From: Lentinula raphanica
Lineage: Eukaryota; Basidiomycota; Agaricomycetes; Agaricales; Omphalotaceae
Direction: 5' to 3'
Assembly (NCBI GenBank): GCA_027919835.1
Contig: JANVFP010000007.1
Coordinates: 186,001 to 250,000, forward strand
Length of the DNA: 64,000 nucleotides
Within the stretch, counting starts at the first letter, position 1. Each line of letters opens with the position of its first letter. The translations under genes and the position numbers were made by a program. The notes beneath the pieces were generated by a model that made no database searches, was not told the origin of the DNA, and was given only the letters and a program-made list of their open reading frames with translations. Shown here piece by piece: positions 1 through 9,786 of the stretch.

Positions 1-687
1 AATTTTAGAATTCTCAATTATGAAGAAAGGATAATCACCTTGACAGGAATAGAATGCAGAAAGGATAATTATTTTGACAAGAATACAAAGTAGAATAGAA
101 TTATGACAGATATTATGGGACTGTTCCAGGCCTGTGGAGCTATATCAAAGGCTCTAGGCCAGTGGAGCAATATAAGACCCTGAGATCTGTATCACAGCCT
201 ACATGTATATAAAGGCCCCAACATCTAGAAAGGGCCCAAGCTTTCTTCTCCCCCCACTTTTGTAGTGAGTGTTGATCCTACACTAGTGAGAGAGATTGCT
301 TCTGTCTGTATAGAAGAGAAGAGGTGTTCCGAAACTTGTATATAACTCAGAAAGACTTGTATTTGATAACTCAGAAGAAAAGAAAAGAAGTAAAGTTATT
401 CAAAGACAAAGTTTAGTAAAGTTATTATAAGTCAGATTCAGGACTCAGCAGTAGAGAGATAGCACAGCAGTAGAGAAATAGCAAGCCCAAGTTTGATAGA
501 ACTTGTGACAGAAAAACTATCACCCCTACTCTTCTAGGCAAAGAGTTAGATTCCAACATTTTAATTTTATATCTTTTTGTGCACCCTCAGAACTTAGTGT
601 TTGAGTTTGTGTGTGTGTATTGGTGTGTAAATTGGACTTTGGAGTTCAAAGTATACATTTTATATTCATACCAAAATCAGCATATCA
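1..687 (+). repeat. 5' LTR of the gypsy element (first 38 bases missing)
   Basis: This matches 13635-14320 almost base for base. The one difference I see is a single-base length change in a C-rich run near 249-256, where the 3' copy is one base shorter. A TATA-like element (TATATAAAG) lies near 205-213, so transcription probably starts shortly after it. The LTR ends in CATATCA at 687. Near identity to the 3' copy points to a recent insertion. Confidence 0.95.
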
Positions 688-689
688 TC

Positions 690-705
690 TGGAGCCCACT
701 GCGAG
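690..705 (+). promoter_or_regulatory. Candidate primer binding site of the gypsy element
   Basis: Two bases after the LTR comes TGGAGCCCACTGCGAG. Starting with TGG, it could pair with the CCA end of a tRNA primer for minus-strand DNA synthesis. I could not assign the tRNA species by eye, so the call rests on position and on the TGG start. Confidence 0.5.
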
Positions 706-748
706 GGGGTCAAAAGATTTAAATTTTGGTGTTTGAAATCTACCAACT

Positions 749-3034
749 TTGTCAAAACTTGCAATCATTGCACCCAAAAAGAGTCAAGCAACACTTGCTA
801 ACTCAAGTCTTGAATCTGAGCAATCAGTTTTGAGATCTAGAAAAGAAGAACAGAGACAACAGAGAGCTGACAGAGCTGCCAAGAGAGAAAATTTGAAGAA
901 TTTATCTTCAAGCAGTTCTAGGCCCACTGCAGGATCATCTTCACAAAGACTTCCAAGTACAGAATTTGCTACTTCTACTCCAATCAGAGACAGAGCTATC
1001 TTGCCACTGAGAGGTGTAACAAGTAAGAGAGTAAAATCTAACTTGAAAGTTCAACAAAAGAGAACAGCATCTTTGCCTATCTCAAACCCTGCACAAAGTT
1101 CATCTTCTGTGACCAAGTCCATTCCTGTTGAAACTCAAGTTTCTGAGGAAGAAGACAATTCTTTTGAAGATTTTCAAAGCTTTGTGTCTACACATAATTT
1201 CATTTCAGAGTTAGAAGGACCTTTATCTCCTCTTACTTCTATCTCCAGTTTTGACCAAGGAACTTTACTTGGTACTCCAAATTTTAATCCCAACTCCCAG
1301 CCATCTCCTTTTGAAAATTTTAATTTACCTTACAAAATGTCAGGATCTTCCAGTAGCATGCCTAGACCTGGTTCTAGAGATGCCCCAAGGCTTACAGCTG
1401 ATGGAACTGATGATCCTATGAAAGTTAGAAGATATTTTGATGACTTAGAGAATTTATTCTCTGATTGTAGTATTACAGTGGAAAAAGAAAAGAAGAAGTG
1501 GACAGTGAGATATCCAGAAGAGCAAGTAGCTTGGGAATGGAAAGCCATGTCTGAGTTTAGCTCTGATGGTAGCTTTGCAGAATTCAAGAAGGCAGTTCTA
1601 AGAAGTTATCCTGGTGCCACTGATGAAGAAAGAGGCACAATGAGGGAATTGAACAGATTGTTCAAGAAACATAAGAACATTGCCAGTGATGACTTAGAGG
1701 AATATATGGCACTTGTTAGGAGATTTAGGGCTGTAAAGAATGAGCTCAACCCTCCAGCAGTGGAAGGAGCAGCAGTGCAATTTGAGCCCCTAGTAACCAA
1801 TAGAGAACTTGTGGAAAGATTCACAAATGCATTGGACTTAGGTTTCAGAAATGCAATTTTTGCTGCTCTCCATATAAAAGGAAAGACTAGAAGAGTTCCA
1901 GCAGGACAAAAAGTTAGACCTGATGATATGTATGAGATAGATGATGTAATTGCTCAGGGAGAAGACATAGCCAGAGGAACTATGCCAGGAAAAGAACCAC
2001 ACTTAGGAGCAGCTACAGCTGCAAGTACTTCTAGTTATGGTTCTCCTGTGCAAGTCAAGCAGGAAAATTTCCAACAACAAATCCAAGATTTGATAAATGA
2101 GAAGATGGCCTTGTTGTTGGACTCAGTAAAAATTTCACAAGATCAGCTTAGACAAGAAAATGCTAAGCAGATGAGTAACTTCATGAGGATATATCAGCAA
2201 AGTAATGTGACAAGAAATGCACCTTCTGGGTCTTCAACTCAGCACAGTTCTGTGGCTTCTGATAACAATTTTCCTAAGTTGCAAAACACAGATATGAGGG
2301 AAAATAACAAAGTACCTTATGACTGGAATAACAACATGAATAGCAAAGTAGTGTGTTATTTTTGCAATGAAGAAGGTCATGTTGCTAGTGATTGTCATCA
2401 CAGACAAGACTTGTTAGAAATGGGCAGAATTGTACTTGTGGGTAATAGAGCTAGATTACCTGGCAATTTACCAATCCCAAGACAACCAGTTGGAGCTGTT
2501 TGTGAAAAAGACAGAGTTGACTTTTTCTATGCTGAAAAAGAGAAGAGAGAAAAAGAAGGCATGAGGAATGTGAACTTAGTGCAGAGTACTCCCTACAATA
2601 TTCCTGGGATGATTAACACTGCTACTATGTCTACATTTTTGAACAACCAACTTAGTGAAAAAGAAATGGAGATTGCTAACTTACAAAGAGAAATTCAATC
2701 TTTGGGTAGCTCTTCATCTCAGCTGAGGTATCAAATGCCAGGGCAAATGAATCAGTTTGTGCAACAACCTTATTCTATGCCTCAGTATAATCCAATGATG
2801 CAGAGTCAATTTTCACAAGTTGGATGGAATCAACCTGGACAAATGAACAATTTTGTACCAAGTCCAAATTCAACTATGCAGATGTTGAACTCAATGTATC
2901 AACATCAAAACAATTTGAATCCTGGATTTAACAATATGTCCATGCCAATGCAAGCCCCACAGACAATGCCCACCATGGCAGAATTTGAGGCTTTTGTTCA
3001 GACCAGGAGACAGAAAGAGGAGCAGGAAAAATGA
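749..3034 (+). CDS. Gag-like protein with CCHC zinc knuckle (gypsy ORF1)
   Basis: This is the structural protein of the retrotransposon particle. The open frame gives 761 codons counted from a TTG at 749; an in-frame TGA lies just upstream. A Ser/Gln-rich basic N-terminus comes first, then a gag-type helical region around residues 200-400. A zinc knuckle of the form C-X2-C-X4-H-X4-C follows at about residues 535-548, then a Gln/Met-rich tail. No ATG occurs in the first 196 codons. The first one is at 1337-1339, so the real start is either that ATG, a non-AUG codon, or an ATG lost by mutation. The stop codon overlaps the ATG of the next frame as ATGA, suggesting coupled reinitiation. Confidence 0.8.
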   Translation: MSKLAIIAPKKSQATLANSSLESEQSVLRSRKEEQRQQRADRAAKRENLKNLSSSSSRPTAGSSSQRLPSTEFATSTPIRDRAILPLRGVTSKRVKSNLKVQQKRTASLPISNPAQSSSSVTKSIPVETQVSEEEDNSFEDFQSFVSTHNFISELEGPLSPLTSISSFDQGTLLGTPNFNPNSQPSPFENFNLPYKMSGSSSSMPRPGSRDAPRLTADGTDDPMKVRRYFDDLENLFSDCSITVEKEKKKWTVRYPEEQVAWEWKAMSEFSSDGSFAEFKKAVLRSYPGATDEERGTMRELNRLFKKHKNIASDDLEEYMALVRRFRAVKNELNPPAVEGAAVQFEPLVTNRELVERFTNALDLGFRNAIFAALHIKGKTRRVPAGQKVRPDDMYEIDDVIAQGEDIARGTMPGKEPHLGAATAASTSSYGSPVQVKQENFQQQIQDLINEKMALLLDSVKISQDQLRQENAKQMSNFMRIYQQSNVTRNAPSGSSTQHSSVASDNNFPKLQNTDMRENNKVPYDWNNNMNSKVVCYFCNEEGHVASDCHHRQDLLEMGRIVLVGNRARLPGNLPIPRQPVGAVCEKDRVDFFYAEKEKREKEGMRNVNLVQSTPYNIPGMINTATMSTFLNNQLSEKEMEIANLQREIQSLGSSSSQLRYQMPGQMNQFVQQPYSMPQYNPMMQSQFSQVGWNQPGQMNNFVPSPNSTMQMLNSMYQHQNNLNPGFNNMSMPMQAPQTMPTMAEFEAFVQTRRQKEEQEK

Positions 3035-4401
3035 AGAGTTCAATGATTAGGGCTCCCACTCAGAATCCAAGTGGGAAGGTTGTAAATAAGCCCTCTGAGA
3101 ACAGTTGGATTAAAACAACCAAGGCAGATGAGAATCAGAATTGGAGGAAGAAAAATAGACAAAATCATAAAAACATAGAGTTTGATGCAGAAGAAATTCC
3201 AGAAAACCCTTTTATAAATGTCAAGGATGTTTCTGAGTTGCCTATGAAAGGACTTGAGAAGGTGGAGAAAATTGTTCAAAAGAATATGGAACAGTCTCCA
3301 AGACAAAGTCCTTCAGTGCAACAGAAAAATGACAAGTCAGAGTTGGGTCCAGCATATAAATTCATTGCACCAGTTCAAAAACTTGGTAAAGTAAATGAAG
3401 TAGTGGATAAAATTCTAGACAGTCAAATTTCACTCAAGGCTAGTGAATTATTGTCAACTTCCAAGCCTATCAGAGAAGAATTGAAGTTTAGAGTTAGTCA
3501 GCAGAGAGTCACTACAAGTGAAGGAGATAATCCTACACAAATAGAAGCTCAATTTGAGAAAACACAAGTACTAAGTAATACTATTGATGTGCAATCATTG
3601 CCTGGTGTAACTTGGGAAAAGAAAACAGAGATAGCTAATAATGGAGAGCAAGTATCTGCATTTGTAGTTGGAGATGTGGTACTTCAATATTTGGAGACTT
3701 TGGCACCAGAGGTAACTGCAAAACAAGTTGTAGTAGCCAAAGATTCTCAAAGTTTGAGATCCATCTATCCATTATTAAATGGCAGAATGCATGTAGAAAG
3801 TTTGTTGGACTCAGGTTCTCAAATTGTATCTACCTCCCATGAAAAAGCTCAGCAAGCTGGTCTAATTTGGGATCCTGACATAGTGATTTATATGCAAAGT
3901 GCAAATAAGGGATTAGAAAAGTCCTTAGGATTGGCCAGAAATGTGCCATTCTTAATTGGAGATATGACTGTACTTTTACAAGTTCATGTTCTCAGGGAAC
4001 CAGCTTATGATATGTTATTAGGGAGACCTTTTGACAGTCTGCTGCAAACCTATGTGCAGAATTTTGCAGATGGAAGACAAGTTATTACTTTGACAGATCC
4101 CTTAACTAACAGAAGAATCACTGTCCCCACTTTTGCCAAAGGCACTGCTAAGCTTTTAGCTCCAGCTTATGATATGTTATTAGGGAGACCTTTTGACAGT
4201 CTGCTGCAAACCTATGTGCAGAATTTTGCAGATGGAAGACAAGTTATTACTTTGACAGATCCCTTAACTAACAGAAGAATCACTGTCCCCACTTTTGCCA
4301 AAGGCACTGCTAAGCTTTTAGCTAACTCTGCAAAGATAGAAAAGGAGACTACTCCATCTAAGTCAACTGAGCAGGGTTTTCAAATAACCTCAAGGATTTG
4401 A
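3031..4401 (+). CDS. Retropepsin-type aspartic protease frame (gypsy ORF2)
   Basis: This 456-residue frame starts at the AT of ATGA, overlapping the gag stop, and lies in the -1 frame relative to gag. The first 200 residues are low in recognisable features. The protease core has the active-site triplet DSG at about residues 260-262, in the context LLDSGSQIVS, and a second conserved LLGRPF strand about 70 residues later. That second block is present twice because of an exact 162-base in-frame tandem duplication (4000-4323). The frame ends at TGA 4399-4401, shortly after a candidate -1 frameshift site that would fuse it to the reverse transcriptase. The function is inferred from motifs and element order. 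Confidence 0.75.
   Translation: MKSSMIRAPTQNPSGKVVNKPSENSWIKTTKADENQNWRKKNRQNHKNIEFDAEEIPENPFINVKDVSELPMKGLEKVEKIVQKNMEQSPRQSPSVQQKNDKSELGPAYKFIAPVQKLGKVNEVVDKILDSQISLKASELLSTSKPIREELKFRVSQQRVTTSEGDNPTQIEAQFEKTQVLSNTIDVQSLPGVTWEKKTEIANNGEQVSAFVVGDVVLQYLETLAPEVTAKQVVVAKDSQSLRSIYPLLNGRMHVESLLDSGSQIVSTSHEKAQQAGLIWDPDIVIYMQSANKGLEKSLGLARNVPFLIGDMTVLLQVHVLREPAYDMLLGRPFDSLLQTYVQNFADGRQVITLTDPLTNRRITVPTFAKGTAKLLAPAYDMLLGRPFDSLLQTYVQNFADGRQVITLTDPLTNRRITVPTFAKGTAKLLANSAKIEKETTPSKSTEQGFQITSRI
4000..4323 (+). repeat. Perfect 162-base tandem duplication inside the protease frame
   Basis: Bases 4000-4161 are repeated at 4162-4323 with no difference visible. The unit is 54 codons and keeps the reading frame. 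It carries the LLGRPF protease strand and the following residues. Perfect identity suggests a recent duplication or continuing homogenisation. Confidence 0.95.
4374..4380 (+). promoter_or_regulatory. Candidate -1 programmed ribosomal frameshift heptamer (GGGTTTT)
   Basis: In the protease frame the codons read G GGT TTT, which fits the X XXY YYZ rule with X=G and Y=T. A -1 slip here leads directly into the reverse transcriptase frame. That frame is open from 4371, just after its TGA at 4368-4370, so the heptamer lies in the short overlap before the protease stop at 4399. The reverse transcriptase frame has no ATG in roughly its first 190 codons. I have not modelled a downstream stimulatory structure. 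Confidence 0.55.
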
Positions 4402-6647
4402 TTAAGAAAAATCAAGGAGAGGTGGCTATAATCTTTGAAGTTGATGAAAATGGAGAAGTGGAAATTGAGAAGTATTGTCTGCCTGAGAAGAAAAGGTTCA
4501 CTCATGATGGACTTCAAAATGCATACCTGGTTGCATCCCTGGATGCTACTGCTCATGACTCAGCAGCTCAGTATACCCTTTCTTCTTATCTTTCTGAAGT
4601 CTATTCTCCCACAAATTCATGTGGTGAAGTTGTATCATCTGAATCAGTGAACTTTGTAAAATTATTTGACATAGCAGAAACTTCATGTTCAGTTAGAACA
4701 CCAAAAACATTTGAAAACTTTGAAAATTTATCAAAAACAGCAGAAGATAATAAAACTTCAAAAACAGTTTCTAATTTCTATTTCAATTACACTCCACTCT
4801 CAAGTTTCATTTCTAACTTAACTCAATCTGAACTTAATAATGTACCACCATCTGAAGCTGTTACAGAATTTGAGCCAGTTGCAGTTCTAGCAACAAGGAA
4901 GTACAAACCAGTTGCAAAGAAAGTGAAGCCCATTATTGGTGAACTTCCTCAGAAATTTAGAATAGTCAGGGAAATAACTGGAGATCCTTTACAGGATATG
5001 CCAAAGTTATCTACTCATCCTCCAGAATTTACACCTACTGGGAGATATACTGCAGAGAGGAAAGAAATTATTGACAAAATCCATAAGGAGGATTTCCTAT
5101 GGCCTGAAGAGAGAAAACTTGTACATCATCTGATGATGGAACAGGAAAAAGGATTTGCATGGAATGATGAAGAGAGAGGGAAGTTTAGAGAAGACTTCTT
5201 TCCCCCAGTAGACATGCCAGTAGTCCCTCACACTCCTTGGGTTATGAAGAATATTCCCATTCCACCTGGTACATATAGTGAAGTTTGTAAAGCAGTCAAA
5301 GTGAAAATTGATGCAGGGGTTTATGAACCTTCAAACTCCTCTTATAGGTCTAGATGGTTTGGTGTACTGAAGAAAGATGGAAAGAGTATTAGACTTGTAC
5401 ACAGTCTTGAGCCATTGAACAAAGTAACTATTCAACACTCAGGATTACCACCAGCAACAGATGAACTAGCAGATCAATTTGCAGGCTATTCTTGTGGTGC
5501 TATCCTTGATATGTATGTTGGATATGATGAAAGAACTTTGGCAGAGTCATCAAGGGACTTGACTACATTTCAAACTCCTTTTGGTGCACTTAGGCTTACA
5601 ACATTGCCAATGGGTTGGACTAACTCAGTGCCAATTTTCCATGATGATGTGACTTATATGTTGAGAGAAGAAATTCCCCATATAACCAGACCATATATTG
5701 ATGATGTCCCTATCAAGGGGCCTCCAACCAGATATGAAACTCCAGAAGGTGGATATAAAACAATTCCTGAAAATCCTGGAATTAGATGTTTTGTTTGGGA
5801 ACATTTGCAAAATGTCAACAGAATCATCCAAAGAGTGAAATACTGTGGAGGTACTTTCTCTGGCCACAAGGCAGTTATATGTGTTTCTGAATTTAAAGTG
5901 GTGGGGTACAGATGTACATATGAAGGAAGAGTTGTAGACCCAGATGTCATGGGTGCCATTGACAGATGGGGACCTTGTAAAAATATCAGTGATGTCAGAA
6001 GTTTCTTGGGGACAGCTGGATTATGCAGAATGTTTGTTAAAAACTATGCAACAATAGCTGAACCTATTAATGAACTCAGGAAAGACAATGTACCATTTGT
6101 GTGGGGTCCTGCACAAGAAGAGGCCATGGAGGAGGTGAAGAAAGCAATCAAAGCTTCTCCTGCACTTAGAAAATTAAACTATGAAAGTAACTCCAATGTG
6201 ATTTTATCAGTTGACAGTTCTTTCAAAGGAGTTGGATTTTATATATGTCAGGAAGATGAAGATGACAAGAGGAAAAGACATTATGCTAGATTTGGTTCTA
6301 TCACTTACAATGATAGAGAAGCTAGATTTTCACAACCAAAGAGGGAACTGTATGGATTATACAGGGCACTTCAAGCCTGTAAATATTGGCTATTTGGTGT
6401 TAGAAAATTGACTATTGAAGTTGATGCAAAATACATTAAGGGCATGCTACAACATCCTGATGAAGTTCCAAATGCTGCAATAAATAGATGGATTGAACAA
6501 ATCCTAATGTTTCATTTTGAACTTAGCATATACCAGGAAAGAAACATGGATCTGATGGATTATCAAGAAGAGACAGACAACCAGGAGATGAAGTTTATTT
6601 CAATCCTGAGGAAGAGTATCAAGAAGAGCCACCAGCTTTCACTGTGA
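4398..6647 (+). CDS. Gypsy reverse transcriptase and RNase H (ORF3)
   Basis: This frame copies element RNA into DNA and degrades the RNA strand. It is open from 4371; counted from the TTG at 4398 it encodes 749 residues. The reverse transcriptase has WFGVLKKDGKSIRLV, then a first catalytic aspartate in AILDMYVGYD, then the YIDD motif at about residue 432. The RNase H core follows, with SVDSS, KRELYGLYRAL and EVDAKYI supplying the acidic residues (about residues 605-690). Near 6525 the conserved gypsy linker (HIPGKKHGSDGLSRR) continues in the -1 frame, preceded there by a TAG. This copy has therefore lost one base and ends in about 40 unrelated residues. Expression probably needs the frameshift at 4374-4380. 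Confidence 0.85.
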   Translation: MIKKNQGEVAIIFEVDENGEVEIEKYCLPEKKRFTHDGLQNAYLVASLDATAHDSAAQYTLSSYLSEVYSPTNSCGEVVSSESVNFVKLFDIAETSCSVRTPKTFENFENLSKTAEDNKTSKTVSNFYFNYTPLSSFISNLTQSELNNVPPSEAVTEFEPVAVLATRKYKPVAKKVKPIIGELPQKFRIVREITGDPLQDMPKLSTHPPEFTPTGRYTAERKEIIDKIHKEDFLWPEERKLVHHLMMEQEKGFAWNDEERGKFREDFFPPVDMPVVPHTPWVMKNIPIPPGTYSEVCKAVKVKIDAGVYEPSNSSYRSRWFGVLKKDGKSIRLVHSLEPLNKVTIQHSGLPPATDELADQFAGYSCGAILDMYVGYDERTLAESSRDLTTFQTPFGALRLTTLPMGWTNSVPIFHDDVTYMLREEIPHITRPYIDDVPIKGPPTRYETPEGGYKTIPENPGIRCFVWEHLQNVNRIIQRVKYCGGTFSGHKAVICVSEFKVVGYRCTYEGRVVDPDVMGAIDRWGPCKNISDVRSFLGTAGLCRMFVKNYATIAEPINELRKDNVPFVWGPAQEEAMEEVKKAIKASPALRKLNYESNSNVILSVDSSFKGVGFYICQEDEDDKRKRHYARFGSITYNDREARFSQPKRELYGLYRALQACKYWLFGVRKLTIEVDAKYIKGMLQHPDEVPNAAINRWIEQILMFHFELSIYQERNMDLMDYQEETDNQEMKFISILRKSIKKSHQLSL

Positions 6648-6898
6648 TATTTGAAGATGGTATGGATAGTACAATCCCTTTTGAGAAATTCAAAGACAAT
6701 ATTGATACTAGACATGGCTTCTCACAAGAAATGGCAGAGTCAGTACAAGACTTTGTACATATTGTACAAGAGGCTAGTGAAAGTGAGCAGAAACTTAGAT
6801 GTAAATTGGTACAGGAATGTGGAGACAAACATGAGTTCCTGGCTACTTTACCTCAAGTTGTCCAACCAGAAAGTTTCATGAGTGAAGAAAGTATGAAG
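6527..6898 (+). pseudogene. Displaced pol linker between RNase H and integrase
   Basis: Beginning CAT ATA CCA GGA, this frame carries the HIPGKKHGSDGLSRR signature that normally follows gypsy RNase H, then an acidic linker. It stays open to the copia insertion at 6898/6899. It is in the -1 frame relative to ORF3, so one base was lost near 6525. A second frame change is needed to reach the integrase frame beyond the copia element, because the integrase frame has TGA at 6883-6885. Confidence 0.75.
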
Positions 6899-7164
6899 TG
6901 ACAAGCTTAAACCTAAGTGAGTACACAAGACCTCAGAACAGTGCAAGATTCTGAGGGACGAGTACGACGGCCGATGCTATAAGTGTAGATTACCGATTGG
7001 AAATACAACGACGAAACTGTAAGTGAAACTGTCCGTGGAACTGACCGATGCACCGACACAGACTATCTGTAACGTCCTGTGTCGGAGCGCATATACCCAG
7101 GTTCCATCGGAGTGCATACATCCACAGGACGCCACGATCCCGATGATAAACCCTAAACCTAACA
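6899..7164 (-). repeat. 3' LTR of the copia element
   Basis: This 266-base copy reads TGTTAGG to CTTGTCA on the minus strand. It differs from the other LTR at one base near 7060 (A here, G there, on the plus strand). The element's pol stop codon falls inside it, at 7159-7161. A purine tract lies immediately next to it at 7165-7174. Confidence 0.95.
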
Positions 7165-9786
7165 CTCCCCCTGGTGTCCTGCATACCACCAATCGAGTCC
7201 GAGCGCATGGACGATCCGTCTGTGCTTGTCCTTAGCAAGCGATTTCGTCATTATGTCCGCCAGATTTTGACTGCTTTCGATTGGATGAATTTGCACGAGT
7301 CCCCGATCGACCACATCGCGAATAAAGTGATAACGTATATCGATATGTTTGGCAAGATTGTGTTCTTTGTTCGTTTTGCTGAGGCTTATTGCTCCATGGC
7401 TGTCGCAGAAGATGTCGAGGGGAGCGTTGTCCAGCCCAAGTTCGATCTCTTCTAGCCAGCTACGTGTCCAGAGCGCCTGTTGAACCCCTCGGGACATGGA
7501 TATGTATTCAGATTCGGTCGTAGAGAGGGCGACGGACTCCTGGCATTTGGATGACCATGAGACGGGCGCGCCATTTACGAGGAAGACGTATCCGGACATT
7601 GATTTTCGTGTGGATTTATCACCGGCCCAGTCGGCGTCCACGTACCCAACTGGTTTGAGACGGTCCATTGTACCTGGCTTGTATACAATACCATAGCAGA
7701 TAGTGGTGAAAATGTATCGACACAGTTTTATCAGGAGATCCCAGTGAGTGCGTGAAGGCACATCTTGAACCGTCGAAAGGACGCTACAGGCGAAAACAAT
7801 GTCTGGGCGGGTCGAGCTGGCTCCCCACCAACAGCAACCGAGTATGGAGCGGTACAGCTTTCCTTCCATGAATTTCGTGTCCTCCTCGGTACGTGGTTCC
7901 AGCGATTTCAAGGAGAAGTTTGGTGGAAGCGGCGTGTATATGGGGCGAAGTTCGTTTCCAAGACCAAAGTAACGAAACGCGTTATGGAAGAATGGAGCTT
8001 GCGAGATGGCAATCGACCCATCTGTAAGATGCTCGACAGTCAGGCCGACTAAGAAATTCTTGTCTTTAACATCAGTGAGGTCCCAGATCTCAAACCCTTT
8101 CATCATCTTATCGGCCTCCTGGTTCGAAGACGACCCACTATACACATCGTCCGTATGTACCAAAGCGATGGAAAACTCGTTGGTAACTGGATCGCGACGA
8201 TACCGGATGCAGGGATCGGCTCGTGAAGACTTGAAGCCCAGACGCTGAAATTGCCCCTCGAGTTCCTTATACCATATGTGACCGGCTTGAGACATTCCAT
8301 ACAACGGCTTGTGCATCAAACAGACCTTCTCCTCCTCCCCCTGTTTTGCAAACCCCACAGGTTGGTACATGTAGACCGGTGGATCCACTGGAAGTTTTCC
8401 ATTGAGGTAAGCTGCGGAGAAGTCCCATTGACGGGTGTGAAGACGTTTGAAGGCACATATGGATATGAGGAGTCGAACCGATTCACATCGAGCCACCATC
8501 GACCAGCTTTTTGTGAAGTCGATCCCGGGGATCTGCATGTCTCCACGAGCAATGTATCGTGCCTTCCGCTTCAAGACAGTACCCTCACCATCAACTTTTA
8601 AGTCAAAGACCCACATCCCACTCAGGACTCTTGCCTCTGTTGGCTTTTCCACTAGAGACCAGCACCCACGCTGAACCAGGGAGTCGTATTCTTTCTTCAT
8701 TGGAGGATGCCAGTCGTCAGGGTTCTTCATCGCGTCGTTGTAGGATTTGGGTATGCGAACATCTCCTCCCCCTTTGATGGTGCTCGCAAGTATGAACACA
8801 TTTGCCCAGTGTTCCCCATCCTTCCGAGCCTGCTCTTCATCCTGCTCAGATTCCATCGACTGGAGTAATCGAGCTGAAGGTACACGAACACGAGTCGATC
8901 GACGAAGTGGAACAGGAGCAGGAGGTGGTAGAGGAGTGGGATCTTCTGTTGGTGGAGAGAGTGAAGATGATTGGTTCGACTGAGAAGAGGATTCGACTTC
9001 GTGTATGGGATCTTCGGAACGGTCCGCTTGATCCGATCCGAGGAGGTTATCACCGTCAACGCGTGGATCGTTTGAAGTGTTGTCCTCGGTAGGCATTTCC
9101 AAGGTTCTTTGTGGAACACCCTCCTCAAACTCAACATCGCGAACAGGGTACACACCCTTTCTTCGGGGATCCCATATCCAATAACCACGACGTCCAACGT
9201 AACCAACCAAACGACCCTCCCATGCTTGCCTACCAAGCTTACCCTGAACGTGGTCAAGATCAGTGACCCACGCTCGACATCCCCACCTATGCAAATGCGA
9301 CACATTCACCTTTACCCCGCGGGATTCAAACCACTTCTCCCAGGGAATTACACCAGGATGCCGGCTTGTGGGAATCATACCACGTATGTAGCAATAGGCG
9401 GAACTTGCCTCTGCCCAAAAGCAATGATCAAGGTTAGAATCTTCGATCATGGAACGAACCCCAGAGATAATCGTGAGGTTAGCACGTTCGACCTGTCCAT
9501 TGGCTGCCGAAGAAGCTTTGGGAACCTTTTCGAGAAGGATTCCGCGTTCCGCACACCACGCATCCATGAGTTTGTTGTCAAACTCACAGCCCAGGTCAAT
9601 ACGATACGCACGCACTTTGCGACCAGTTTGACGTTCGGCCATCTCTGTGTGTTCCTGCACGAGCTTGAGTATAGTCGCGGCTTCTTTATTCGCAGGGTAG
9701 TAGGGAAAAGGGATCCCTGTTCCATCGTCACACGCCAACATCATGTACCACGCTCCCCCTAGACTCTGCGTCCGAGCTCTTCCCAA
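7159..9786 (-). pseudogene. Copia integrase, reverse transcriptase and RNase H frame
   Basis: This 875-codon frame holds the catalytic part of the integrase. The aspartate in RIDLGCEF and the glutamate in ANGQVERAN are visible. The reverse transcriptase follows, with QWDFSAAYLNGKL and an HTDDV version of the YxDD catalytic site at about residue 545. The RNase H has YVDADWAGD, STTESEYIS and IFCDSHGAI, at about residues 700-850. The stop codon is inside the 3' LTR. It overlaps the upstream gag/protease frame by 28 bases. The conserved LDLWG junction of copia integrases is broken exactly there, consistent with one G missing from a G run at 9782-9784, so the polyprotein is split. Confidence 0.9.
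7165..7174 (-). promoter_or_regulatory. Polypurine tract of the copia element
   Basis: On the minus strand CCAGGGGGAG directly precedes the TG of the 3' LTR. This is the expected place for the plus-strand DNA primer. Confidence 0.7.

Noticed and set aside
6525..6530. A second programmed -1 frameshift in gypsy pol
   Set aside because: The -1 frame has a TAG at 6524-6526, directly before the resumed homology, and no slippery heptamer is present, so a deletion is the better explanation.
8727..9305. 192-codon minus-strand frame within the copia pol region
   Set aside because: It is a shifted frame over the intact-looking copia integrase/linker codons and carries no motif.
9109..9762. 217-codon plus-strand frame
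   Set aside because: Antisense shadow of copia integrase.
9776..9786. Programmed frameshift between copia gag-protease and pol
   Set aside because: The sequence there does not fit X XXY YYZ in the gag phase, and most copia elements use one frame; a lost G is simpler.
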